From Bacteroidales bacterium UBA7258 (GTDB taxonomy: Bacteria; Bacteroidota; Bacteroidia; Bacteroidales; UBA932): 24,548 nucleotides of DNA. The position numbers were made by a program, and so were the translations under genes. Below, in pieces: positions 16,571 through 23,414 of this stretch (the stretch's first letter is position 1; every line of letters begins with the position of its first letter). The notes beneath the pieces were generated by a model. That model saw only the letters and a program-made list of their open reading frames with translations. It made no database searches and was not told where the DNA came from. The stretch lies in the NCBI GenBank assembly GCA_002472565.1, contig DKSK01000017.1, positions 1-24,548 on the forward strand. Reading direction: 5' to 3'.

Positions 16571-19500
16571 CTACTTTTGACCTCCGAGGAAGGATTCTCT
16601 CAACTGATATAGACTTACACCTTTATAAGAAAAATACTTCGGCCCCTGACAAACCCCAGAAACACTCCGTTTATTACGGGGCATATATTTGGCGGTGAAG
16701 TTTGCAAGAGTATAACGCTCCCCGCCATACTCAACCATATTGTTCTCACAAACAATCAGTTCCGCATTGATTGGCGTATAAATAATCTTATCTCCAACGC
16801 ATACACCACATTCCAAGATATTGAATTCCCCGAAGTTGGCATCAATTAGCTCTTCTGTATTGAAAAGAGCAGCAGGTTCCATTGGATTAACCCTTGACTC
16901 AATATATTCTATCTCCTTGCGGTTTAGTTGATACTTTTTGTATAATGCATCATCGGTCCAAGGTCTGCTCCAGTCTTGCACAGGAGCGAACTGGAATACG
17001 TTTGAAGGATTATCTTGCGTTTTCTTCCTAATCGTTACCATGTACCGGAAGAAGCGAGACTTCATGTATGTGATTATATTCTCACATTCTTCTTTGCTAA
17101 AGTTATGTCTTTTAGCATCGTACCCTATGACTATGTATGAGAACGAGCATGCGCTGTTAGGTTCTCCGTAGAAAGGTACACCAATAACATTAGGGTCGCC
17201 AGCGGTGCCATACGCTTTGGGCAGAAACACTTTGTTTAGAGGGATTGTATCAAACCCTTTTGCAATATCACTTTTCTTAACCCATCCATATCCGCATTCT
17301 TCCAGCCTTTTATTGATATAACATTTAATAGGATGTTGATTATCTGGAGAAGTTACATATCCGCGCCAGTTTGTACCGAGAGTTTCATCACGATCAAAAA
17401 AGTGCAAAGGACCCACTAATTCGGAGAAATTATTGTCAATAAAATACTTGCCTTCAACCTTTGCGACCTTTTCGACTATTTCATTTGCCATTCCGTCACG
17501 AATGACAATACCGGCTCCCATTTCATTCAGGTATTTGAAACTTTCGTAGAGTTCCCCAGATTGGTGAAGTACATACTGGCATTTTCCAGTATACCCGTCG
17601 CTATACAAGAAGTAACTAACACCGCCACCAATTCCAACTCCTGTGAAGCATTCAGAGAAATCAATATAGTCCTCGATCCGAACAAAGTGATTAGAATTGA
17701 GCATTTCATCAACCCACTGTTCCTTTACCCCCATTCCACCCTTTGTCATCCAGCGACTTGGGGTAATCATGGACACATAAGATGGTTTAAGTTTTCTTGA
17801 AATCTCAACAAAATGTTGGTATATATTTACTCCTTGGAATCCTGTTGAGGTCGTTTTTGACTGATACGGCGGATTTCCTACTATAGCGTTGAACTTCATA
17901 ACGTTTTCGAGTTCTTTGTTATTCCAATAGTTGATGCCGTTTTTCACCTTGGTGATGAAAAGATCAGGCTGGTTGGTGATTTTGTTGATGAGGTCTTCGA
18001 AATACCGGGCGTTGACCTTGGAGGAGCGGAATCCTCGAAGCGTTCGCTTGGTAATACTCTTTGCCATCTCAGTCTTGCAGATGACGAAGATGTGGTCCCG
18101 CAGGACATCGTCCCAGATTTGATTCTGTGTCTGGACCGGGACATCGGTGGCTAACATATGCTTGTCCCGATATGCCTGGAGTTTTTCAGCGAAGACGCTG
18201 TAGGTCATATACAGTGGATAGAGACCGGTCTTGGAGTTGATTTCCAGGATGCGGGTATTGGGGTCTTTGAAGACTTTGGCTGTCACCTCACCATGGTCGA
18301 CAAAGCGGGGCTTGACACCTTCGGTCTGCATGTCGGTGTCGAAGAATACCTGGCCGCCGATGCAGTCGCCAATGTGCATGTTCACTACGCGCCAAGGCGT
18401 CAGTACCGTCTCCTTGTCCGGATTGCGGAAATAGGAGAAGATGCGGGCAATTTCACGGGTACGTTCCAGGGGAGCCATCTGGTCTGCAGCACGAACGAGG
18501 TCGCGGTAGTTACGACTGACGGCTCGGAACATATCCGGATCGTAGTATGGGACAAATTCGGCAAAGAGTTCCTTGGTGACACCGCGCGGCATAAACTCCT
18601 CCCAGGACTGGTCGTCAATCAAAGAGGCAAAGTTCTCCAGGGTGACTTCCTGTTCATCCGTGGTCAATTCGGCTCCGTACATCAGCAACGGAAGACGAAT
18701 GGAGATGCCACGAAGGATGGAGATGGCGCTGTCGGCATTCTTCTTCTTTTCCTTAGCCTCTTCCAGGGCTGCGAGTTCTTCCGGGGTGCGTTCCTTCTTC
18801 GGCTTCTTCTGGATGCGCTCCAACTCCTCGTACTGTTCATTGGTTAGTCCGGACTTGGCCATATCAACATCCGTGGAGGTATGGTTGGCCTTGGTGGCAC
18901 CAATGATGGCGTGAAGGTTCTTGAACTTAGCCAAAGCATCAGCGTCGAGTTTCCGGAGCATTTCCTGGTTGTACAGGCGCGGGTCGTCACAGCCGTTGCG
19001 GGTGACTCGGGAGATGTAGGCCCGCTTGAGCTGCTCCAGCATGTTCTCCACGTTGTAGGTGGCCATCCGGGTGCCGTTGTAGCCGATGACCGGGCAGAAG
19101 TTGAGGAATTCGCCCAGTTTGACACGGTCGCTCTCGGAGGTAGTCTTCTTGGTCTGCACCTTGGCGGTATCGGCCAGGACTTTCAGGGTGCGATCCGGAG
19201 CGAAGTCGAAGACGTAGCAGTTCTCCTTGCGGCGGCCGTCCAGAGTGGTGTACGGACTTTGGACGCGGAAGATTGTCTGCATATAGGCTTTTGCATCGGT
19301 ATTATGGGAGCCGGCGAGCATCATCACAGCAGTCCAAGGCTTGACGGTAACGCCAGTGGTCAGTTTTCCGCAGGACAGAGTGATGGTCCGTGTCTCTTCT
19401 GGATTGTCGCCCATTGCCTTCTCCACCATATTCAGAGCATCATCGTTCTCTTCCTCCAAATCGCCATCACCGGCAACGTTCACTATCTCGAACTGACTGA

Positions 19501-20914
19501 AGATGGGATGAGCCTTGAGCATCGCAGAGAGCGCTCGCGCTTCCTTGACGCCTGGCACCATCCAGAGGGTGTGGCGGAAGGAGTTGCGGAATTCTACCGT
19601 GGAATACGGGTAGTTGCTCTCGGGGTCATATTTGACGATGAGATCCAGGAAAGCCTGGACGTGTTCTTCGTGAATGAATTTGCCTTCGGAGCCTTCCGGC
19701 ATGGCACGGTGGTCCCGCTCGGGGTCACCTGTCCAAGTGCGGAAAAACTCCTTGAAGTTAAAGGCGGAATCTTCGATGTCCTCGAAGCCGGAGAGGGCCT
19801 TGCCAAGGTCAAAGGTGAAGATATTCAGACGAGGCAGACCGGCATACGGGTTCGGGTCACCAAAGTGGTTGAGGTCCCATTCGGCCTTGGCCCGCTGCTC
19901 CATCACGTAGTCCCAAGTGTAGATCTCGTCTTCCTTGTAGTCGTCCAGTAGGTTGAAAGGTGTACCGGAGAGGTTGAGGACCTTGGTTTTCTCCTTCGTC
20001 AGGAGTTTGATGACATTCTGGCCGAGTTCGGTCTGCGTGCCTTCGTGGGCCTCGTCAATAATCACAAGGTCATAGTCGGCCTTGAGGATTGCCTGGTTCT
20101 TGTCGAATTTGCCGCCGGCCATTTCTGCGCCACGGAGGTCCTGCATAGAAGCAAAATAGACGTAGTGGGCTTCAGGATTCTTCTTGGCAAATTTCTCCAA
20201 CAACTCAAACGGTTCGCCTTTTTCACGGGAGCCATAGGTGTAGCCGTCCATCATATTGAAGATTTTGTAGAAATCTTCGAACCAGCCCTTGTCGACCACG
20301 GGGCGGTGCGTGATGATGATGGTGCGGTGGAAGCGCATTTCCTTGACCACCTGCAGGGCGGTGAGGGTCTTGCCGAAGCGCATCTTGGCATTCCAGAGCA
20401 TCACCTTGCCGCCGGTAGAAAACTTCTTGACAGTCTTGGCGATGGCCTCTTTCTGCTCGGGACGGAATTCGATGGATTCGTCGATGGGGACCATTTCCTC
20501 TGCCCGGATGGAGAACCGGCCTTCCTTGGCTGCCTTAATGGCGGCCAGGGCGGTATCTACGCTGCACTCGAACCATTCTCGGCCCTGATTTTTGCTGCTG
20601 AAATCGTGGCGCTTCACGCCGGAGCGGAGCAGGATTTCGTGGACCTGCTTGTCGTTGAATGTGGTGATGGTGCCACCGTGGATGGCAAGGGTCAACTCAG
20701 TGTGCCGTAGCGTGTAGTCAATACCAGCTGTCTTGGTGTACTGGTTGATGCGTTTCTTTGCTGCAGCATTGAGCTCTTTGCAGTTCGGGAGCAGGGTGGA
20801 ATCTGTCGCCTCGTCCAATGTCGCCTCGCCAATCTTGACGCATCCCCGGTGCGCCGCATCTTCGATGGTGAAAATGTAGATCAGCTTTGCTTTGAGTGTT
20901 GAGTAGTACTGCAT
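16571..20914 (-). CDS. GIY-YIG-like/SF2 helicase/N6-adenine methylase fusion, restriction-modification-like
   Basis: A 1447-residue multidomain protein. Residues 10-130 resemble a T5orf172 GIY-YIG module (YIFTI, VKIG, KQVHEIL, EWFECS). Residues 150-560 form an SF2 helicase with Walker A MRFGKT (178-183), DEAH (287-290), SGTPF (316-320) and a motif VI-like QTIFRVQSP (546-554). A charged linker (700-725) follows. The methylase part has a motif X-like LTPWRVVNMH (838-847), a divergent motif I-like ILEINSKTG (889-897) and motif IV NPPY (1014-1017), then a probable target-recognition region to the end. The order recalls single-chain Type ISP enzymes, but with GIY-YIG in place of an Mrr-type nuclease. 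It starts 4 bp after the upstream methylase-like gene. From about 17940 to the 3' end it is markedly AT-rich, suggesting exchange of the specificity part. Confidence 0.85.
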   Translation of the reverse strand: MQYYSTLKAKLIYIFTIEDAAHRGCVKIGEATLDEATDSTLLPNCKELNAAAKKRINQYTKTAGIDYTLRHTELTLAIHGGTITTFNDKQVHEILLRSGVKRHDFSSKNQGREWFECSVDTALAAIKAAKEGRFSIRAEEMVPIDESIEFRPEQKEAIAKTVKKFSTGGKVMLWNAKMRFGKTLTALQVVKEMRFHRTIIITHRPVVDKGWFEDFYKIFNMMDGYTYGSREKGEPFELLEKFAKKNPEAHYVYFASMQDLRGAEMAGGKFDKNQAILKADYDLVIIDEAHEGTQTELGQNVIKLLTKEKTKVLNLSGTPFNLLDDYKEDEIYTWDYVMEQRAKAEWDLNHFGDPNPYAGLPRLNIFTFDLGKALSGFEDIEDSAFNFKEFFRTWTGDPERDHRAMPEGSEGKFIHEEHVQAFLDLIVKYDPESNYPYSTVEFRNSFRHTLWMVPGVKEARALSAMLKAHPIFSQFEIVNVAGDGDLEEENDDALNMVEKAMGDNPEETRTITLSCGKLTTGVTVKPWTAVMMLAGSHNTDAKAYMQTIFRVQSPYTTLDGRRKENCYVFDFAPDRTLKVLADTAKVQTKKTTSESDRVKLGEFLNFCPVIGYNGTRMATYNVENMLEQLKRAYISRVTRNGCDDPRLYNQEMLRKLDADALAKFKNLHAIIGATKANHTSTDVDMAKSGLTNEQYEELERIQKKPKKERTPEELAALEEAKEKKKNADSAISILRGISIRLPLLMYGAELTTDEQEVTLENFASLIDDQSWEEFMPRGVTKELFAEFVPYYDPDMFRAVSRNYRDLVRAADQMAPLERTREIARIFSYFRNPDKETVLTPWRVVNMHIGDCIGGQVFFDTDMQTEGVKPRFVDHGEVTAKVFKDPNTRILEINSKTGLYPLYMTYSVFAEKLQAYRDKHMLATDVPVQTQNQIWDDVLRDHIFVICKTEMAKSITKRTLRGFRSSKVNARYFEDLINKITNQPDLFITKVKNGINYWNNKELENVMKFNAIVGNPPYQSKTTSTGFQGVNIYQHFVEISRKLKPSYVSMITPSRWMTKGGMGVKEQWVDEMLNSNHFVRIEDYIDFSECFTGVGIGGGVSYFLYSDGYTGKCQYVLHQSGELYESFKYLNEMGAGIVIRDGMANEIVEKVAKVEGKYFIDNNFSELVGPLHFFDRDETLGTNWRGYVTSPDNQHPIKCYINKRLEECGYGWVKKSDIAKGFDTIPLNKVFLPKAYGTAGDPNVIGVPFYGEPNSACSFSYIVIGYDAKRHNFSKEECENIITYMKSRFFRYMVTIRKKTQDNPSNVFQFAPVQDWSRPWTDDALYKKYQLNRKEIEYIESRVNPMEPAALFNTEELIDANFGEFNILECGVCVGDKIIYTPINAELIVCENNMVEYGGERYTLANFTAKYMPRNKRSVSGVCQGPKYFSYKGVSLYQLRESFLGGQK

Positions 20915-20918
20915 AGGC

Positions 20919-21947
20919 CTACTTCTTTATGAGGTCAATGAATTTTATCGGCTTGCCGGTCTCCCAGTCCATTATCTTGCAGTAAATGCCGTTGTGGCGG
21001 CGGATGTCGTCGGTCTCGCAGCCTTTGCAGGGTATGCGGACCTCTTCTCCGTCACCGAAAAGGAAGGGCTCGATGTGGACATCATCGTGGCAGGAATTGG
21101 GAATAACGCCTTTGAGGCCGTCCATCTGCCAGAAGTTCCAGGATATGATTTCGGCAATTTCCCGGGCTTGATCCTTGGTGGGCTGGCCCTGGAATTTGTC
21201 CTGATAATAGTCGAAGAAGGTGTAAAGGGCGTTTTCACGGGCAATGAGAAGGTTATCTCCCTGCCATTCATAGCCGTAGGTTGCCTGATAGGCTTGTTTG
21301 GCGGCAGCAAACCATTCTTCTTCCGTGGTTGTATTCTCAGCAATGACGCGGAGTTTACGGCCCAAGAGTCCGATTCGGTCGCCCACAGGAATGATTTCAC
21401 CTGTGATGGTGTCGTAGCGGCTGGTGAGGTATGGGGCTTCTCCGCAGGTGATTTCCAGACGGGTGTCTTTTACATAGTCCTGCCAGGTCTTTCCGTCCTT
21501 TGTGGGGAATGGAATGGGAGCGGGATTGGTGGTCCAGCCTTTTTCGGTCTCCGTGTTGAAGGGGCTTTCGGTGCCGAACCACTCCTTGTCAATCAGGTTA
21601 TTCTGGGCATTGCAGATCCAGGATGGCGTGAAGACTTCGCCTTTGTCACGGGCGCGGGCCTGCTGCTCTTCCTTGGTTTTGCGAACACGGGGCTGAATGA
21701 GGTCGCCGTTGGGGCCGGTGATGGACGCGGCGGTTATCTGTTCGTTCTCGGCGTATGCAGGGCCTTTAGAGGCGTAGTTATCGGTTGCCCAGATGATGTG
21801 CTGGGGCTTTTTGCTTCCATTTTTGGGACGGCTGCGGTCGGTGAGAAGGATTTCGAGCAAAGAAGTATCCAGGATATGGGAAGATGACTTCTCCATTTCC
21901 TGCCACGTGGGGGCTGAGAGACCCCCGGATGCAATCTGGGTGTCCAT
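20919..21947 (-). CDS. N6-adenine methylase-like subunit (SAM-binding half, no NPPY seen)
   Basis: A 342-residue protein related to Type I/Eco57I-like adenine methylases. Motif X is visible as GEVFTPSW (103-110). A motif I-like segment is LEITCGEAPYL (164-174), where CGEAPYL stands in for the usual CGxGxFL. A later segment, DNLLIAREN (231-239), fits motif II/III territory, and QMDGL (274-278) fits the segment that normally precedes the catalytic loop. No NPPY-like motif IV follows; the chain ends with a cysteine-containing stretch (PCKGC, later IYC) that could bind metal. It is the first gene of the operon and its stop is 4 bp from the start of the NPPY-containing fusion protein. The two probably form one methyltransferase or a modification-sensing complex (inference). 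Confidence 0.75.
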   Translation of the reverse strand: MDTQIASGGLSAPTWQEMEKSSSHILDTSLLEILLTDRSRPKNGSKKPQHIIWATDNYASKGPAYAENEQITAASITGPNGDLIQPRVRKTKEEQQARARDKGEVFTPSWICNAQNNLIDKEWFGTESPFNTETEKGWTTNPAPIPFPTKDGKTWQDYVKDTRLEITCGEAPYLTSRYDTITGEIIPVGDRIGLLGRKLRVIAENTTTEEEWFAAAKQAYQATYGYEWQGDNLLIARENALYTFFDYYQDKFQGQPTKDQAREIAEIISWNFWQMDGLKGVIPNSCHDDVHIEPFLFGDGEEVRIPCKGCETDDIRRHNGIYCKIMDWETGKPIKFIDLIKK

Positions 21948-22166
21948 TCTGCGCTTTCATCTGTGGCATTTGATTTATTCGTGCGGCTCCGAACGGCACA
22001 AAAAAAGCGTGAACTTCATCATTCACACTTCAGAGGCCGTCGGATGCCGCATCAATGAATAAGTCTGTCCACGCCAAGCGCAGACATTTACTGACTTATC
22101 CGGATGATGCTTTAGAAATTTCCGACGTTTCTGAAGTACCGAATAAATAGCAAATGCTAATTTCTA

Positions 22167-22231
22167 TGTTACACTATTCCTTGCGGAATAATTGTTCAAA
22201 TATAGTTTTTTTTATGTAACGAAGTGTAACA
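22167..22231. promoter_or_regulatory. GTAAC inverted/direct repeats, possible operator
   Basis: TGTTACACT (22167-22175) and AGTGTAACA (22223-22231) are perfect 9-bp inverted repeats 47 bp apart. A third GTAAC lies at 22216-22220, in direct orientation to the right-hand site. They surround the putative minus-strand -7 box at 22197-22204, as expected for operator sites of the restriction-like operon. No regulator gene is recognised nearby. Confidence 0.4.
22197..22204 (-). promoter_or_regulatory. Possible -7 box for the restriction-like operon
   Basis: On the minus strand TATATTTG (22204-22197) matches the Bacteroides -7 consensus TAnnTTTG. The nearest TTTG upstream (22233-22230) is 25 nt away, longer than the usual 19-21, so the call is weak. 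Confidence 0.3.
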
Positions 22232-22250
22232 AAGTATAAAAATCGACATC

Positions 22251-22270
22251 AGTGACAAGACGTTGTCACT
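22251..22270. repeat. Perfect short palindrome
   Basis: AGTGACAA (22251-22258) and TTGTCACT (22263-22270) are perfect 8-bp arms around GACG. It could be a dyad operator or a small hairpin. On the minus strand a T-run follows about 8 nt later, so it could also assist termination of the 84-residue gene. Confidence 0.45.
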
Positions 22271-22282
22271 AAACCTGTCGCA

Positions 22283-22317
22283 AGAATAAAACAATAACGC
22301 CCCCGTCCGGAGGGCGG
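22283..22317 (-). terminator. Intrinsic terminator of the 84-residue gene
   Basis: On the minus strand a GC-rich stem, CGCCCTC/GGGGGCG with a 5-nt loop and one G-T pair (22317-22299), is followed by a T-rich run reaching about 22283. It lies 32 bp beyond the stop of the minus-strand gene ending at 22349. Confidence 0.55.
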
Positions 22318-22348
22318 AGGCGCAGAAAGAGAGAGCGGCTAATCTCGG

Positions 22349-22603
22349 CTACTCAGCGGGATGCCGGCGGAGCCACGAGCGGTAGTTGTGCTTGAAAGCC
22401 CTGAAAGCCTGCCGGAACTCGTCATCGTGGAGGCAAGCCACAATATGATCCAGCATCTGCTTGTCGGTATAGTCGTAGAGATGATGATGCTCAATGTCGT
22501 ACCGGACATCATGTGCCAAGAGCTGAGGCTGGTTGAACTTCAAGACTTTCTTGTCGGGGTAACGTTTCGTTACCGCAACGACATAGTTGTAAACTCCTGT
22601 CAT
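22349..22603 (-). CDS. Small basic protein of unknown function
   Basis: An 84-residue frame whose composition looks coded: YDYTDKQMLDHI and DDEFRQAFRAFKHNYRSWL read as amphipathic helices, with an HHH stretch before them and a basic C-terminus. No family is recognised. A terminator hairpin follows on the same strand, which supports it as a transcribed gene. Its start is only 17 bp from the stop codon that bounds a truncated outer-membrane protein remnant on the opposite strand, so its own upstream region may have been cut by the same junction. No consensus promoter was found upstream. The overlapping plus-strand frame has an implausible composition and is taken as a shadow. Confidence 0.5.
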   Translation of the reverse strand: MTGVYNYVVAVTKRYPDKKVLKFNQPQLLAHDVRYDIEHHHLYDYTDKQMLDHIVACLHDDEFRQAFRAFKHNYRSWLRRHPAE

Positions 22604-22620
22604 TGTTGTTGGGGTATTAA

Positions 22621-22812
22621 ATTGTTGATGAAGTCGGAAAGAGATTCAAGAAGAGCGGACTTGTGTTAACGGCCGGAGCCTATGATTTACTCAATCGCGG
22701 TTCGGAATATTCAACATCTGCCACCGCGGACTCATATATGCAAAAATGGAAGTCGTCATACGGCCGATACTATCTGGTCAACCTGGTATACGAATTCTAC
22801 AAGCGGCACTGA
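22621..22812 (+). pseudogene. 3' remnant of an outer-membrane beta-barrel (TonB-receptor-like) gene
   Basis: An open frame of 63 codons without a proper start, immediately after an in-frame stop (22618-22620), ending with TGA at 22810-22812. The translation contains FKKSGLVLTAGAYDLLNRG and ends GRYYLVNLVYEF plus a short tail. Alternating strands, an AYDLLN segment and a final GRYxxxxxxYxF strand ending in F are characteristic of the C-terminal barrel of Bacteroidota outer-membrane beta-barrel/TonB-dependent-receptor-like proteins. Only the last strands survive, so the rest was lost at a junction near 22604-22620. It cannot encode a functional protein. Confidence 0.65.
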
Positions 22813-22826
22813 CAAGCGGAGATCCC

Positions 22827-22879
22827 CTTCTGCAGAAGTATTCTTCCATGTTCTGAGGCGGATACATCGGGTAACTTTC
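22827..22879 (-). pseudogene. Remnant of the 3' region of a second asnB gene
   Basis: This segment aligns without gaps to 12620-12672 inside asnB on the same strand, with about 43 of 53 positions identical by eye. On the minus strand it reads ESYPMYPPQNMEEYFCR, against ERFPINPPQNKEEYFYR in AsnB. The similarity stops abruptly on both sides, and the frame runs on into unrelated sequence. It is a fragment of a diverged paralogue rather than a fresh copy of the neighbouring asnB. It lies tail-to-tail with the outer-membrane remnant and 111 bp before the right tRNA. Confidence 0.6.
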
Positions 22880-22929
22880 AACTATAATTTTGCAGAAGAG
22901 GAAAAAATCCCGATTCTCCCCCAAAAGAA

Positions 22930-22960
22930 TTTGCTCGGGAGAAAATAATAAGTAAATTTG
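22930..22960 (+). promoter_or_regulatory. Promoter of the right tRNA-Ser gene
   Basis: TTTG (22930-22933), 19 nt, then TAAATTTG (22953-22960) is a perfect Bacteroides -33/-7 promoter, 30 nt upstream of the tRNA. Confidence 0.7.
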
Positions 22961-22989
22961 CATGATAATTGTCCACGAAAGAGGATGAA

Positions 22990-23074
22990 GGAGAGTTGGC
23001 CGAGTGGTTGATGGCGGCAGTCTTGAAAACTGCAGACCTTCACGGGTTCGGGGGTTCGAATCCCTCACTCTCCG
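22990..23074 (+). tRNA. tRNA-Ser(UGA), right copy, intact
   Basis: An 85-nt class II tRNA with anticodon loop CTTGAAA (anticodon TGA), a long variable arm, T-loop TTCGAAT and discriminator G73. The acceptor strands GGAGAGT and ACTCTCC pair perfectly at all seven positions. CCA is not encoded. It differs from the left copy at six positions, three of them in the 3' acceptor strand. This is presumably the functional gene for UCA codons. Confidence 0.93.
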
Positions 23075-23078
23075 CTGA

Positions 23079-23116
23079 ATGAGGAATTTGCAATACAATG
23101 CAAGTTCCTCATTTTC
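23079..23116 (+). terminator. Intrinsic terminator of the right tRNA-Ser
   Basis: ATGAGGAATTTGCA (23079-23092) and TGCAAGTTCCTCAT (23099-23112) form a 14-bp stem with one G-T pair and a 6-nt loop, followed by TTTTC. Confidence 0.8.
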
Positions 23117-23414
23117 ATTTATTTACGCCCCTAACCCTCAGAATGTCAAAGAGTTAGAGGCGTATTTTTGTCTATCTTTTGACTACCTTTTGCAGCCATT
23201 TCGCCGCCAAAAAAGGAGCAACCAAAAGTTTATATTTGATTACTCCTTTCTATCCGATACGAACGAATTAATTTCCTACGTTTTCAACAAACAAGATGAG
23301 CATAACGCTTCTTATTTTTCCAAAATGTCGTGACAGACAGAGGTCTATCAGTCGCAAAGTTAATCATAATATTTGGGATTAAGGCTATTATAACCTATAA
23401 ATAATTCACTTTGC

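Larger units (their letters stand above)
21948..22348. other. Gene-free control region between the methylase operon and the 84-residue gene
   Basis: These 401 bp show no convincing reading frame. They hold a possible minus-strand promoter, two sets of inverted repeats and the terminator of the gene on the right, each listed separately. The part nearest the operon (21960-22140) would be a leader of up to about 240 nt. It contains a small GTGAA/TTCAC stem and an ATAAGTC/GACTTAT inverted repeat. I recognise no riboswitch. Confidence 0.5.
22910..23185 (+). repeat. Right copy of the tRNA-Ser flanking direct repeat
   Basis: Counterpart of 14493-14759, with the same order of promoter boxes, tRNA-Ser, terminator hairpin and AAAGAG-TAGAGGCG-TTTGTCTATC tail. 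In this copy the tail also has a left arm, CGCCCCTAACCCTC (23126-23139), complementary to GAGTTAGAGGCG (23151-23162). This gives a second hairpin that is eroded in the left copy. Confidence 0.65.

Noticed and set aside
18881..19951. Plus-strand frame of 356 codons
   Set aside because: Antisense to the helicase part of the fusion gene, with no recognisable motif.
15150..21947. BREX, DISARM or classical Type I restriction locus
   Set aside because: No PglZ, BrxC-like ATPase, DrmA-type helicase set, or separate HsdS and HsdR is present. The gene content fits none of these layouts.
14742..22603. Complete integrative element with its own integrase
   Set aside because: No tyrosine or serine recombinase, excisionase or transfer gene is encoded between the two tRNA genes.
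22778..23098. Minus-strand frame of 106 codons across the right tRNA, reading RDSNPRTREG and similar
   Set aside because: It is the antisense of the tRNA-Ser gene, a well-known source of spurious proteins. Only its far end overlaps a real asnB remnant.
23079..23333. Plus-strand frame of 84 codons right after the tRNA
   Set aside because: It starts inside the terminator hairpin and crosses two inverted repeats. No ribosome binding site or family pattern.
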